From NCBI GenBank assembly GCA_948567375.1, contig OX419756.1, positions 38,392,333 to 38,456,332 on the forward strand: a stretch of 64,000 nt of DNA, given 5' to 3'. The notes under the pieces were generated by a model, which saw only the letters and a program-made list of their open reading frames with translations, was not told the origin of the DNA and searched no databases. A program made the translations under genes and the position numbers. The stretch is from Lunularia cruciata. Taxonomy: Eukaryota; Streptophyta; Marchantiopsida; Lunulariales; Lunulariaceae. Below, piece after piece: positions 46,801 to 59,000 of the stretch (position 1 is the first letter of the stretch; the number at the start of each line of letters is the position of its first letter).

Positions 46801-48230
46801 AAAAAATTTCCTTACAACTTTTCTACTACATGGCTCATGATAACCGGCATGCGAAAGTCTGCATTCGTTTACAAAGTTCCATCATTGTAACAAACTACGT
46901 CCCACATCATCTTCCTCCTTCTCGTTTGCTTTACTCATTGTCGTTATTAGTCCATACTCCGTAACAGCAAATACCTTCTTCTATATTGGCTCTCAAGTGA
47001 CAAGGACCTTGCTCTTGTAATATTTGTTTATAGTTCTTGACAAGCATAAAATCATGGTACTTAATAAATAAGAAGTCGTATTCGAATATATATACATGTT
47101 AATCTAAAGAATTTTTGGACCTCAGTTCCTCTGATGTGCTCTTTCCGAGTTTTTAGCAAAAATCACATTCTTCACTAAGTCGAATTGTAAGATTTCGCAC
47201 TTTTTTTTTTCTCCGACTATGACTATTCGGTTTCGCATGAAAAGCTAGGAGTCCTTCCCGTTAAACTTTCCAGAGGATCCCGCAATATCACCCGCATAAA
47301 TTTACAGAGTGTCCGTAATAACGTTTACCAAGTCGGTACATCTACCCGGAAAATAACCATCGAACCCCTTGGGCTAAACGTACCAGAGTATATTACTTAT
47401 CTGCAACAACTTGGAAATAATCTTCGTATGATGAAAGCATATTCTCTTAGGACCTTCAACCCATTTCGAATGTAGCTCGAAGGGACACGGCATCGTATCA
47501 GATATATATCGTGGGTGTTAAAACTTTCAACAAGCTCTTACGTACGTTAACAAGTCCATATCTGCCTGCACCATGTTTACTACGCGGTCGCCTTTCTCTC
47601 ATCATCCTCGATATCCATACTTATCGATCCGATCGTACGCATAAAGCACCGTTCTTCTTACGTTAGTTGATCTAAATCTGCATTATTATGACTATTTTAT
47701 TGTTCCAAGAAGACATAGAGCATATTTGAACACATGCTCTCCACAAAATTAACATCAACACAAAATCCCTACGTGGCCTGAGGTAATAGAAACCGCCCAA
47801 GTACATTCCCGCTACATAGAAAGAAAGTGCATATGAACAAACAGGTTGCAGAAGTCATTACTTGAAAGGTTTGCGAACCGATCTACGTCTTATCCGTTAC
47901 TCTTATGATTGTAAGAAAGCAGGCCCATTTATAGCCTCAGATATAGAATGGCGAGTGTGTAGATAACAAGAAGGATGAGAAACCCGTCAAGCCGGTAAAG
48001 CACAAGCACAAGCACAAGAGGTAAAATGAGGTTAAGCCCCAATAATGGGTATGAATAACGGGTATGAAAAAATCTATTCTACTGCACAAGATATATAAGC
48101 TATACAAATCGTACGTCTCAGATAACAATCTCTTAATCGACCGCAGACAAGGCGATACATAGAACAGAAGAAGGATGGGAAAACTAGACTAGACTACAAA
48201 TCAACCTAGTTTATCCCCAATCCGGCAAAA
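43870..48230. other. AT-rich intergenic DNA
   Basis: No supported gene. A minus-strand open frame 44873-45181 (YKGWTYIKDIKLPKYFDQD, then an acidic tail) looks protein-like but I cannot assign it. Direct near-repeats of about 85 bp at 43935-44000 and 44095-44170 share GGGAGAG(T/C)TATCTCTATC and AAAACAAC. Confidence 0.4.
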
Positions 48231-48234
48231 TTTT

Positions 48235-48490
48235 AAAGCGGTCTAAACAGAAAAAGTAGGTCGTACTTCAGTTCGGGGTGGTGGTACTCCGTACACGGAA
48301 GAGGAAATCTCTCTTGGGCTGCCCTGGTTCATAGTTCGATCACCCAATCCATGGTTAGATTACCGATAGTTTGTTAATCACAGTAGCACTAATCATTCCG
48401 GATTGAGAGCTGCCTAAACAGTAAACAGAGGTCGTACTTCAGAGTCTCCGGGGGTAGTACTAGACAGCAGAGAAAACGATTTTCGGGCTG
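48235..48490. repeat. Imperfect tandem duplication upstream of the copper ATPase, offset about 170 bp
   Basis: CTAAACAGAAAAAGTAGGTCGTACTTCAG (48243 on) and CTAAACAGTAAACAGAGGTCGTACTTCAG (48414 on) are followed in both cases by a GGGG(T/G)..GTA(C)TAC stretch and a GGGCTGCCC box. It may be promoter-distal sequence of the downstream gene. Confidence 0.55.
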
Positions 48491-48499
48491 CCCAAGGAA

Positions 48500-49380
48500 A
48501 TCGAGGGGCAGTGAATGATTGTGGAGATGGGGAAACATTCAAGTACCCGCAGAAGTGGTGGTCTGCCCAGGAAAAGTGCCGGACCGGTCTTTCGCAGGGG
48601 AAAGAAGGCACGCGGGGGGCTGCGGGACTCGTAGGACTGACTGCTCCATGACACTTGAAAACGTTTAGGCAATTCCAGAGCCCGTGTGTACGAACAGAAC
48701 GGAAAGAGCGAATCAACTTTGCTGAAGATTCAAGTCCGGGCCTTCGGCGTGACGCCAACCACGAGAGTTGAAGGATGCCAGCAGCAGCAGCAGCAGCTTC
48801 GAACGAATCCAACGGAGTTGACCGGTGGTTTTGGCGGACGCGTCGTTCGTTGGAGGAAATCCCGTCCACTGTTGCTGCTGCTGCACTGAGGTTACTGTTG
48901 CTCGTCTTCCTCGTTTTGGCCGGAGATCTGGATATGGAAATGCGGACGACATGTTATTGTTGTTGATGTTGTCGAATCTAGTCTGTCTCCGATCAGTTGA
49001 TGATGCGAGGGGATGTAAGATCATTCAGTCGGTCGGCACTGCTGCTTTGTGACTTCATGATCGTCTCGAGATTAAAGGGTTGACGCTGAGTTTGATCATT
49101 GAGAGGAGAGCCGGTGCTCTTTCTCCTGGGGCCTGAGAATTTCATCTCTTGATTATTAGCGTCTTGGAATTGAACCACGATCTTTGCTCGCAGGAAGCAG
49201 GATGCACTTCTTCAATCGGGCGACAAACCATAATCGTTTGACTCTACCCCTGCCTTTGGCTGATAACAGTTCCGGCTTCGAGTTCCCTCAAATTTATCTG
49301 GAGTAGTATAGGAGGCAAGGCCTCCGATTTTGTACATTATTTAATTTAATTTTGCGAAGGGAGGAAGCTGTGAGAGAGCT
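48500..49380 (+). promoter_or_regulatory. 5' region of the copper ATPase gene, with CAG/CTG repeats
   Basis: GC content rises here compared with the AT-rich flank. It holds a (CAG)6-type run at about 48778-48798 and CTG clusters near 48870-48885. Promoter and 5' UTR are expected here. An antisense frame (48414-48869) exists but shows only low-complexity residues, so I do not call it. Confidence 0.4.
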
Positions 49381-52300
49381 ATGGCACCTAACAGGGATGT
49401 ACAGCTCTCGGAGATGGGGCTTCGGCCCTTTGAGAACTTGCAACTTCGGGATCCGGAGACGAATTCTCAGGATGATGCTGATATGGAATCCGTCCCGCTT
49501 TTGTCTCAAGCTGAGGAATCCGGGAGTGGTATGATCGTGGTGGAGATCTCTCCGAGCGAAGAAAAGGTGGAGATGAAAGTTATAGGCATGACATGCTCTG
49601 CGTGCTCTGGATCAGTGGAAAAAGCCTTGATGAGATTGGTCGGCGTCCGCTGTGCTTCAGTGGCCTTGCTCCAAAATAAAGCTGAAGTTATCTATGATTC
49701 GTCTGTGATCAAGGTAAGAGCCTGTAATAAGCCACATAGCACAGGTTTGAAGGTGCTGGGTTGGAGTCGGACTTACTCCCTATTCTTTCGATTTTATTTT
49801 TTCTCCACAAAACGAAATCTAAGTTTTTCTGCCGAGATGTCATTTATCTGATTATAGACCCTAAGAATGATACTCTGTTGTTACAAATTATTACGTGTTT
49901 TCTAGACAGTACTCATTATGCCAGCGGATTTTCAGTTAGAAAGAGAGTAGGTGAATAGGATCTTATTTACGGTGACTATTGGAAATCCAGGTGGAAGACA
50001 TCAAGGAGGCAATCGAAGATGCGGGTTTTGATGCAGAAATTCTTTCGAAAGTTGTGACGAATTCTGGTGGAGATGAGCCAGCAAGAAACGCATTAGGTCA
50101 CTTTAAAATTCATGGCATGACATGTGCAGCATGTGTGAAGTCGGTCGAGGGGTTACTGACGAAAATCCCCGGTGTTGTTCGAGCAAGTGTTGCCCTGTCA
50201 ACGGAAATGGGGGAAGTCGAGTATGATCCGAATATTGCCACCAAACAGCACATTTTGGATGCGCTTGACGACGGTTGCTGGGAAGCGGAGCTGATAGATA
50301 GTATGCAGAGAGATAGATTGTTAATGTCGATTGAAGGAGCATTCACTTCTCTGGATGGAGAGTCTATCAAGAGGGTGCTAGGGGAACTAAAAGGTGTCAG
50401 GGAATTCTCTGTAGACTTCGAAGCCAGAAATGTGGAAGTATATTTTGATCCAGAAATTACGGGGATTAGAACAATTGTCGACGCAGCAGAGACTTCAGGT
50501 GAAGGAGATTACAGGGTTAAGTTGCCGAATCCATATACATCATACTCTCCTGACAGGACAGAGGAGGTTCGCGAGGTCTTTCACCTACTCAAGTATGCGC
50601 TGGCATTTAGTGTGAGTTCTCTGAGAGCCTGCACATCTTTATCCTTGACCTATAATACACGGGTTTAAGAATAGTTCTTTTCATGGAGACCTTGACTCCT
50701 TCTATGGTGCCGACCATGCGTCTTGAAGAATAAAAAGGTTAAAGGTTTCCTGGAGGTTTTGGTCATAAGTTTAGGGCTTATAATTTAGTGGAGGGTGAAG
50801 AAAACTGCTGCTTTTCTTATCCGGAAAGCATCCGGGAGGCATAGCTGCATTGCGTAATAGTTCTGTCGGATTTTCAAAGTAGACCAATGGAATTCTAGTT
50901 GATAATCACTGCTCTTGAAGACGCTCTGAAGCACCTTCAGCTTACGTTGATATTAACGTTCCCGCTCATGTCATTGTTGAGTATCTGATAAAGTAAGAGT
51001 CAAAGAAAGTTCAATGTTTTCACTCACAACTCGTTTGAGATATCTCTTGCAGATACCGGTTTTTCTGGTCGCTGTGGTATTTCCGCACATAATATCTATC
51101 CGCAAAGTCCTTATGGTGCAGTGTGGACTGTTCCGCTTGTCAGACTGGATCAAGTGGATACTTGTGACACCTGTTCAATTTTCACTCGGACAACGTTTCT
51201 ACATCGCAGCCTACAGGGCAGTACGCAATGGTTCTGCCAATATGGACGTACTGGTGGTTCTGGCAAGTACTGTTGCGTACTTATATTCAGTCAGTTCTAT
51301 CTTTTACGGGGCTTTGTTCGGTTTTTTCCCGGCATCATACTTTGAAACTAGTGCCATGATCATTACATTTGTGCTATTCGGCAAGTATCTGGAAGCGAAG
51401 GCTAAAGGGAAGACATCCGAAGCGATTGGAAAACTTTTGGAACTCGCACCTACTACAGCTCTGCTGTTGACTGTTGACGCAGGTTCGTTGTATTTAGCTG
51501 GATGGAACAGTAGTAATTTGAGCTAAGTCTATTGAGGGGTTCAGATGCAGAATAATGGTCTGAATTTGGTACAGTTAACACTAGGGCCAGTGATTATTAC
51601 TTGCTGGGAGACCCTTTTTTAGGACAGTTTTGTCTCCTCTTGCAGCTCAATCGATTCCCCTTTGTTGATGATCCAAGTTCCTGTTATTGTATTTTTACAG
51701 ATGGACAGCCTACTAGCGAGCGAGAAATTGATGTCCAGCTCATACACAAAGGAGATATTTTGAAAGTGCAGCCAGGTTCGAAGATACCAGCAGACGGAGA
51801 TGTTGTTTGGGGATCTAGTCACGTGGATGAAAGCATGATTACTGGTGAATCTGCTCAGGTTGCCAAAGTAGTTGGTGGTGTTGTTATCGGCGGGACTGTA
51901 AACATGAAAGGCGTGATGAACATCCGTGCCACTCGAGTGGGCCGTGACACTGCGCTTGCCAGAATTGTTAACTTAGTCGAAACAGCTCAAATGGCCAAAG
52001 CTCCCATACAAAAATACGCCGACTTTGTAAGTTTCGCCTGGACACTTTGAAAAGTTGGTTTAGTTTATTAGGCAATCTAATAGCGGGAACCAGACTCGTA
52101 TTCAAGTTTATATTATATTCTAGAAGTGATTACAGGAAGTAAATACTTATAGGTGAGTGCACATGTGCACGTTCTTCTCTTTGCTTTTGATTTCTTCGTC
52201 TTCAACATAGTCACAATTCATGTTGGAGTAGTGAGCTGGTTTATTCAGGAGTTTCTAATGTTTCCTGTTTTACTACTGGTGCAGGTTGCAAGCATATTCG

Positions 52301-54429
52301 TTCCAATTGTCGTGTGCTTGTCGCTGTTCACTTTGTTCGCATGGTGCGCCATTACCTCATCTTTATGGTTATTTCGTGCTTCAATCTTATTTCTCGGAGT
52401 AGGTTTAAGTTGAGACTGTATATAGATTGGGGGTTTTCTTTGTTCTTTTACATATCCAGTTGCAACGCACCACTTCAACGGTTGCCAGCCTAGTTTTGTC
52501 CACCCTAGATCAGCATGCATGGATCTGAAGTCATAGGAAACAGCACCAGAAAAGCTGAACTTGTCACAAATACGGACAAGACTTAAGGACGTAGGACGAA
52601 TGTGAAATTCACTATGCGCATTTTGGTTTTGCTGCCTTTGATAGGTATATGGCAGGAGCTCTTGGCACCTATCCTGATTCTTGGCTGCCGGAGGGTACTG
52701 GACACTTCGTTTTTGCCCTCATGTTCGCAATTTCCGTGCTAGTCATCGCCTGCCCATGTGCCTTAGGTCTTGCAACACCAACTGCCGTGATGGTAGCAAC
52801 TGGTGTAGGGGCCACCAATGGCATCCTTATCAAGGGAGGTGATGCTCTTGAACGGGCCCACAAAATACATTGTGTGGTGTTCGACAAAACGGGAACGCTC
52901 ACTAAGGGAAAACCATCAGTAGTTGGCACTAAGGTGTTTGCAAAAGTGGACACAGCCGATTTTCTTGCTCTTGTTGCTGCTGCAGAGGTACAGCTCTCTC
53001 AATCTGGTCCTTCTTCATCTGAATTGTGGTAACTTTGTCAGAGTTACTGAACGTAGTCAACTGAAAAGATCCATGCACGTATAACATTAAGAATTGACGC
53101 TTGCCTCATTCTGACAATCACTTCTCTTGGGAATAAACAGGCAAACAGTGAGCACCCATTGTCACAAGCTGTGATAGACTATACGCACCACTTTTTGGGA
53201 TATGATGCACCCCACATGACTGCGGATACTTCAAATAACGTTAAAACGAAAGACACAAGCTGGTTGAAGGTCGTCTCCGATTTTCAGGCAATCCCTGGAC
53301 ATGGAGTAAAATGCGTGGTGGAAAACAAGAAAGTCCTGGTGAGTCAAGAGACACTAATGTTTGTGTACACAGTTTGAGCCTGCCAAAAGTCGTTGAAGGC
53401 CATTTTGAATCCACAGCCGGAGTTAAGTTTTACCGTCTATAATTTTCTAAGGGATTGAGTTCTATTCACGTCTAAATGTCTCCTTTATTTTGGATGTTCA
53501 GGTGGGCAACAGAAAGCTGATGCATGACAATGGAGTAGACATCAGTGATAACATCGAGGACTACTTGCAAAGTGTGGAGAAACAGGCAAAGACAGCTGTA
53601 CTTGTTGCGATAAACGGCCTGCTGACAGGGACGTTGGCTATATCAGATCCTCTGAAACAAGAAGCAGCAATCGTCATCAAGGGACTACTGAGCATGGGAA
53701 TCCGCTGTATAATGGTCACTGGCGATAATCAGAGAACAGCCGATGCTGTTGCGAAAGAGGTGTGTTATTGGAGAGTATTTTGGTCGGCAATTACAAACTA
53801 ATAACAGCTTTGGGGACGGAAAAGGTTTTAATATTAGCTTGTTCCACGAACTGCATAATAATGATTTTCTGGGTACTGGACTTCGTAGATATCGGATTAT
53901 CTGGACGTCACCTTAAGTCATCAATTTCTGATTTTTGAGTCTCGAAATGCAGGCTGGTATTGGGGATGTTATGGCCGAGGTTTTACCTGGAGGCAAGGTG
54001 GACGTGATAAAGAAGTTGCAAGCCAAAGGAGAAGTGGTTGCCATGGTTGGAGATGGAATCAATGATTCACCGGCATTAGCTGCTGCAGACGTTGGAATGG
54101 CTATTGGAGCAGGCACTGACATCGCGATTGAGGCGGCTGACTACGTTTTAATGCGTAGTAATTTAGAGGATGTTATCACAGCAATTGACCTGTCGAGAAA
54201 AACCTTTACTCGCATACAAATGAACTATTTATTTGCGATGGGGTACAATCTAGTTGCGATCCCTATAGCAGCTGGTCTGATGTTTCCATTCTCCGGCCTT
54301 CAAATGCCACCTTGGGTTGCTGGAGGCTGCATGGCCCTGTCTTCAGTGAGTGTAGTATGCTCCTCATTATTGTTACGTAGATATCGATCTCCAAGATTAA
54401 CTGATCTACTTCAAATTAAAGTCCAATGA
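49381..54429 (+). CDS. HMA5: Cu+-transporting P1B-type ATPase (RAN1/HMA5-like), 9 exons, 1014 aa
   Basis: The enzyme pumps monovalent copper across a membrane with ATP; in plants RAN1 loads copper in the secretory system (ethylene receptors) and HMA5 exports it. Exons: 49381-49713, 49991-50611, 51053-51482, 51701-52026, 52285-52343, 52645-52987, 53141-53338, 53502-53759, 53953-54429, total 3045 nt, all GT-AG and in phase. Two metal-binding domains have GMTCSAC (69-75) and GMTCAAC (153-159); a third, about 210-270, has lost CxxC, as is known for plant copper ATPases. Then come TGES (509-512) in the actuator, the CPC membrane motif (626-628), DKTGT phosphorylation Asp670, SEHPL (the HP motif, 707-711), MVTGDN and GDGINDSP (889-896). 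The last helices have [10 protein letters not shown] and a SSVSV box. The length matches the family. RAN1 and HMA5 cannot be separated by eye, so the symbol is provisional. Confidence 0.95.
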
Positions 54430-54865
54430 CAACAGAGAAATTGTCTGCCACAGTTGATTCTTTTTGTTGTAAATTAAAGAGAATGTACAATATTCACTTA
54501 GGTATACCTACATTCGGCAGCTATTGCATCCGATCTCTTCCTTCTGGCTACCTTCGTTTCATTATCATATCTGTTAGGCTTAGTAACCCTTTGACATGAT
54601 TCATGTAGTCTGTTGTTTGTCGAGTCATCAGTCTGTTCGTTGGTCGGCGAGTAAGTTTGCCATGTGAATGCAAGCAACGAGGAAATTGCAATGTGATAAA
54701 GTCCCTCAACTTGCGTTGAGGAACTTTATCTTTGTATCACCATCGATTTTCTTTTCTCCATTTGAAGCCACTCTGGAACAGAAAATTAAAATTTACATGA
54801 TGTTACGTTTCGGATTCCGGACCATACTCCACCATTACTTGACGAAATGTGCCAGGTCGTAAAGC
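54430..54865. other. 3' region of the copper ATPase gene
   Basis: Probable 3' UTR and intergenic DNA; TAAATTAAAGAGAATGTAC near 54470 may be near the polyadenylation region. Nothing else seen. Confidence 0.4.
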
Positions 54866-55343
54866 AATAGAATAGAGAATGTAAGAGCAAATTATGGAGA
54901 GGGAGACTTCATCACCCTAAACCCACAGCTTGAGTAGCTGGTTATCTTACTTACCTTTAAAAGGTGATTGTCTCCTACTATAGTAAGCTAGGCTAGTGAC
55001 TTATTGTTATATTTCGATCCGTCACTTTCGAATTGCCTCTGTCCGTCCATATCGTTTCGTTGAACATGAACAGTTTAGTTGTTCAACGAATGATATGGAC
55101 GGACGGAGGTAATTCGGAGATGACAGTCGTTCAACTTGGACAGGTGTTCAACGAATGATACGGACGGACAGAGACGATTCGGACATGACGGACGGAAGAT
55201 AACGATAAGTCCCTAGCTTAGCTTACTATAGTAGGAGACATTCACCTTTTAAAGGTAAGTAAGATAACCAGCTACTCAAGCTGTGGGTTTAGTGTGATGA
55301 AGTCTCCCTCTCCATAATTTGCTCTGATATTCTCTATTCTATT
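54866..55343. mobile_element. MITE-like element with long terminal inverted repeats
   Basis: The outer ends AATAGAATAGAGAAT (54866-54880) and its complement (55329-55343) open an imperfect inverted repeat of about 130-150 bp per arm. It includes GAGCAAATTATGGAGAGGGA, AGCTTGAGTAGCTGGTTATC and TCCTACTATAGTAAGCTA blocks. The centre adds a second palindrome (CGTCCATATCGTTTCGTTGAAC against GTTCAACGAATGATATGGACG). At 478 bp with no coding capacity it fits a MITE or foldback element. I found no clear target-site duplication, so the superfamily (MULE-like is possible) is open. Confidence 0.75.
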
Positions 55344-55429
55344 CTGTCCATGTTTAAGTCTTCATGCGTCCTTCAGGGTATTGTAGAAGTGCTGATGACA
55401 AGCCGAGACCATTCAACTCATATCACCCT

Positions 55430-56690
55430 GAATTTCTATTCTAATGCCGCCCTTAATTTGTGTTCGGAGTCCGTTCCCATCCGGATTCCGTAATGAAACC
55501 ATATGGATTTCATAGTGAAACCCACGCCGAGACCATTCAACTCATGTCACCCAAGTTTCTGTTCAGAGTTTTCCCAAGTCCCCATCCGGATTTCATAGTG
55601 AAACCCCTGCCTTATTGGTTGAACAACTGACAAGGAGTTGATCCCACGTGTACATGTTCAGTATGTCAAATTAATTCAATATGTTTTTGCCCTGTTGATT
55701 CTCTGGATGTAGGTGAAAGAAGGGAAAGTGAAGTCATTGTCAGGCAAAGGAAATTGGATATGCTTTAGATTTGGTGGGATGCCTCTGTCTGGATAACAAC
55801 CTTCCTTGGAGCATAACAAGGTATGCTATACCTTGAGTGTTTTGTTTTGCTATTTTTAGGATTAACATATCATGCTACGTTTTTTGAAAAAACAGTAGCC
55901 TCGAACTTTCATAATTTTTATTCAGAGTTATCCCAAGTCCCCATCCAGATCCAAAGTGAAACCATCCAGATATGTTAGAGAAGCCTTGCCTAATTGAATT
56001 GACATGAAGTTGATGTTCCTAGGTGTACTTTATAATAGAATGTTCAGTACGTTGAATTATTTCAACAGGTTTTTGCCTTTGTTATTTCTCTAGATGTAGG
56101 TGAAAGAAAGGGAAGTGAAGTCACTATCAGCAAAGGAAGCTGGATATGCATTAGATTTGTGGGGGATACACCGTTTTGATAAACAACTTTCCTCGGAGTA
56201 CAACAAAGTGCCCTATACATACTCTAAGTGATTTCCTTTAATATTTTTATGTTTAGCATACCATGCTACATTTTTTGAAAGAATTGTAGCCCTAAACTTT
56301 CATAAATTTTTCTATTCACAATTATCCTGAGTTCCCGTCTGGATTTCAAATAAAACCATGCTTAAGTGAATTGATACGGAATTGATGTTTTGATGTGTAC
56401 TTTAAAATAGGATATTTAGTATGTCAAATTATTTCAGTTGGTTTTTCCTATAGTTTTGCTGATGTTTTATGAAAGAAGGGAAAATGAAGTCATTGTATGT
56501 AAAGGAAGCTGGATATACATTAGATTTTTTGGAATACACCCATTTGGATAAATGACCTTCCTTGGAGCAAAACAAGGTGCTCTATACCATGACTAATTTT
56601 GTATGCTATTTTTATGTTTAACACATCATGCTACATTTTATAAAAGAAATGGAGGCCTGAACTTCTGTGTATTTGATATGTATGGTGGAT
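55430..56690 (+). repeat. Tandem array, three copies of a unit of about 375 bp
   Basis: Units start near 55608, 55984 and 56358. Each runs from a GCCTTATTGG/GCCTAATTGA box through AAGTTGATG...GTGTAC, GAAAGAAGGGAA(A)(A/G)TGAAGTCA, AAGGAA(A/G)(T/C)TGGATAT, ACAAGGT and CATGCTAC(G/A)TTTT. A partial older unit precedes them (about 55430-55600, CCCATCCGGATT...GTGAAACC repeated). Divergence between copies is about 20-25% by eye, so amplification is old. No open frame spans a unit. Confidence 0.75.
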
Positions 56691-56699
56691 CAATTATTA

Positions 56700-58185
56700 G
56701 AACCGAGTGAAAAATCCATAGGAATGAAAAACATCTTAATAGTCCGGAAACTTACTAATTGTTATACTATTGGTATGTGATAAGAGCAATCCTTTCCATG
56801 AATCACTATTCAAGTAAAAAATATTATATTTTGTTTTTTCTAAAAGCTCCACTTTCAAATTTAGTGTTAATAATTTCCCTCTTATGACTTAGTATTTGAT
56901 TTTTCCACAGCCTTATGTCAAGAATTCTCTTTGGGTATTGATCTTTGATGTTAATAAGAGTTTGAATACTTGGTTATATTTTTTTATCTCTTGGGTAAGA
57001 CTTGGAGAAGTATAAAATTTTTGGTTGGCTTCAAAAGAATTAGAGAATTAGAGAACTATCAAATAGAACATGTGAATTTTACTAATGTGGTATATGTTGA
57101 TAAATATTTTTTGAGAAAGTGTGATTAGCTCATTAGTTGTTTTTGAGGGAAAATGCTACTATGAAAGAACATGACAAAAAATAACAGATTTGGAAGATTA
57201 GGTAATCACAAGCTAGAGATAGCCTACTTCTGCTTTGTGGTCACACTAAAGAACCTTGTTTCATGAAAGACTATTGAATTCTCTTCTTAAGTTCTTATTG
57301 AAGTCTCTTCTTAAGTTCTCAATGTATTTTTGCGCTCATAAGTAATATCTCACAGTAGAATCACTCCCCTTTTTGGTCCCAAGTTCAGATATTTGTATTG
57401 ATTTCAATCATCTCCAAGAGTAAGGAGCAAGTCTTTAACCCCTAAAGCATAAGAGTTTTTACAATGCATATTGGTATATTAGCTTCTTATGATGTTTGGG
57501 TTTTTGAGTTTTCTTGGTATGCATCTTATGTTATGTTTCCAATTTTTCATTTGTATGTTTAATTTTTGGGATATGATATTATCCCCCAATACTTAGAAGC
57601 TGACTTGACCTGCTAAAATGACCTGACCTGACCTGCTCAATGTAGGCTCAAAAAAAACTCCTAAGTTAAAACCTTACTCATCAACCTTCAACCCTTCCTT
57701 TGTAAAAGCCATTAAACCCCTTTTAAACACCATTAATGGTAGTCCAAAATGTTCTAAAAGTAAACCTTTGAAAACCTAGCCCACAAACAACCAAGTTACA
57801 ACAAACTTACAAAACTTTACAAAGCCAATCCAAGTACTTGATGCCAAATTCGAACCAAAACTTATTCCATCATCTCAAATTGGTCATGAGCTTTTTCACA
57901 GCATCAAGTGCAGTGCCATTTCCCCAAAAATGAATGTATACAGCCTTTCAAATTTGATACACCAAATACACTGTGAGATAGATGTTTTTTTATATTCCAT
58001 TCCATCCTCCCACACATTTTTATTTATGCTTGCTCCAATTTTTTTCATATGTTCAATTTGTATATATTGCTCTTAATTTATAGAAGCATTGGCGGGTTTT
58101 TCTTCCATTTTCAAAGCCCACATCATGCTTTGCTAGACATCCAATTGAACTCGGCAATGACAAGTCCAACATCTATCTTGACATA
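56700..58185. other. AT-rich intergenic DNA
   Basis: No supported gene. A short GACCTGACCTGACCTGCT repeat lies near 57605-57640. Confidence 0.45.
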
Positions 58186-58189
58186 CATG

Positions 58190-59000
58190 TTTGAAAATAG
58201 TAGATGTTGGAATTGCCATGTTGATGTTTTCAGACAATTACAAGATGAATATAATGTGCAAACATTGCAAAGCAAATATGTGGAAGTTAGATTGCACCTT
58301 GAGATCCTCTCTATGCAATCCTTGGTCCTTGCTATGTTGTGAGAGTGGAAAAATTGCATTACTATTACCTTCTTGTAGTCCCTCAAGAATTGGAATATCT
58401 TCCTTTTACCACTAATCCACTTGCGGTTATATTCCATGACCAAATCTGCATGTACAACTCTACCTTTGCCTTCACATCCTTGGGTGCTAACATTGATGAG
58501 ATAGTTACATGTAGTTGTGGCTCATACTCTTTTTTCATTCATGGTGCAATGGATCATTAGATAGGTTTACTTCTACCAATTGAAGGACATCATCCACAAC
58601 TTGCAAAACTATATATTCATGACAATGAACATGAACATCAACACTAATATGCAATAATGCCTTCTTGCATTTTCTGACCTTGGAGCAACTACAAACCATG
58701 TTAGATAGTGTTAACCCATATGTGCATGCATTTCAAACAATGCAAAGCAGATCTTGCCAAATGGTATTGGTGTGCCTCACTACCACAATTGGCTTTGCAT
58801 TTAACATATGCAAGAAGTTTTGATGCCCAGTGATACAATACACCCACTACCAATGAAGTTGTTGCACTAATGGTTGGAGATGGCCTTGAACATGTTGACC
58901 ATCATAATATTGTTGTGCAATATTGTGACGCTCATGAATCACCAATGCATGTTTACAATGGAACACCACCAAAAATGCAAAAGCAGAAAAAATTGCTAAA
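58190..59000 (+). pseudogene. Helitron protein fragment (N-terminal Helitron-like region), plus strand
   Basis: In broken frames the sequence reads CKHCKANMWKLD and LLCCESGKIALLLPS, then VPQELEYLPFTTNPLA, QICMYNSTFAFTSLGANIDE and FFIHGAMDH. Farther on come GHHPQ.AQLYIHDNEHEHQH and TTNEVVALMVGDG. This order is that of the region preceding the Helitron-like nuclease domain in plant RepHel proteins. Stops and frame changes are many, so it is a relic. It ends before any Rep or helicase motif on this strand. Confidence 0.75.

Noticed and set aside
48414..48869. 151-codon antisense open frame upstream of the copper ATPase
   Set aside because: It shows only low-complexity residues (an Ala run from the CAG repeat) and lies in the likely promoter and 5' UTR; not enough to call a gene.
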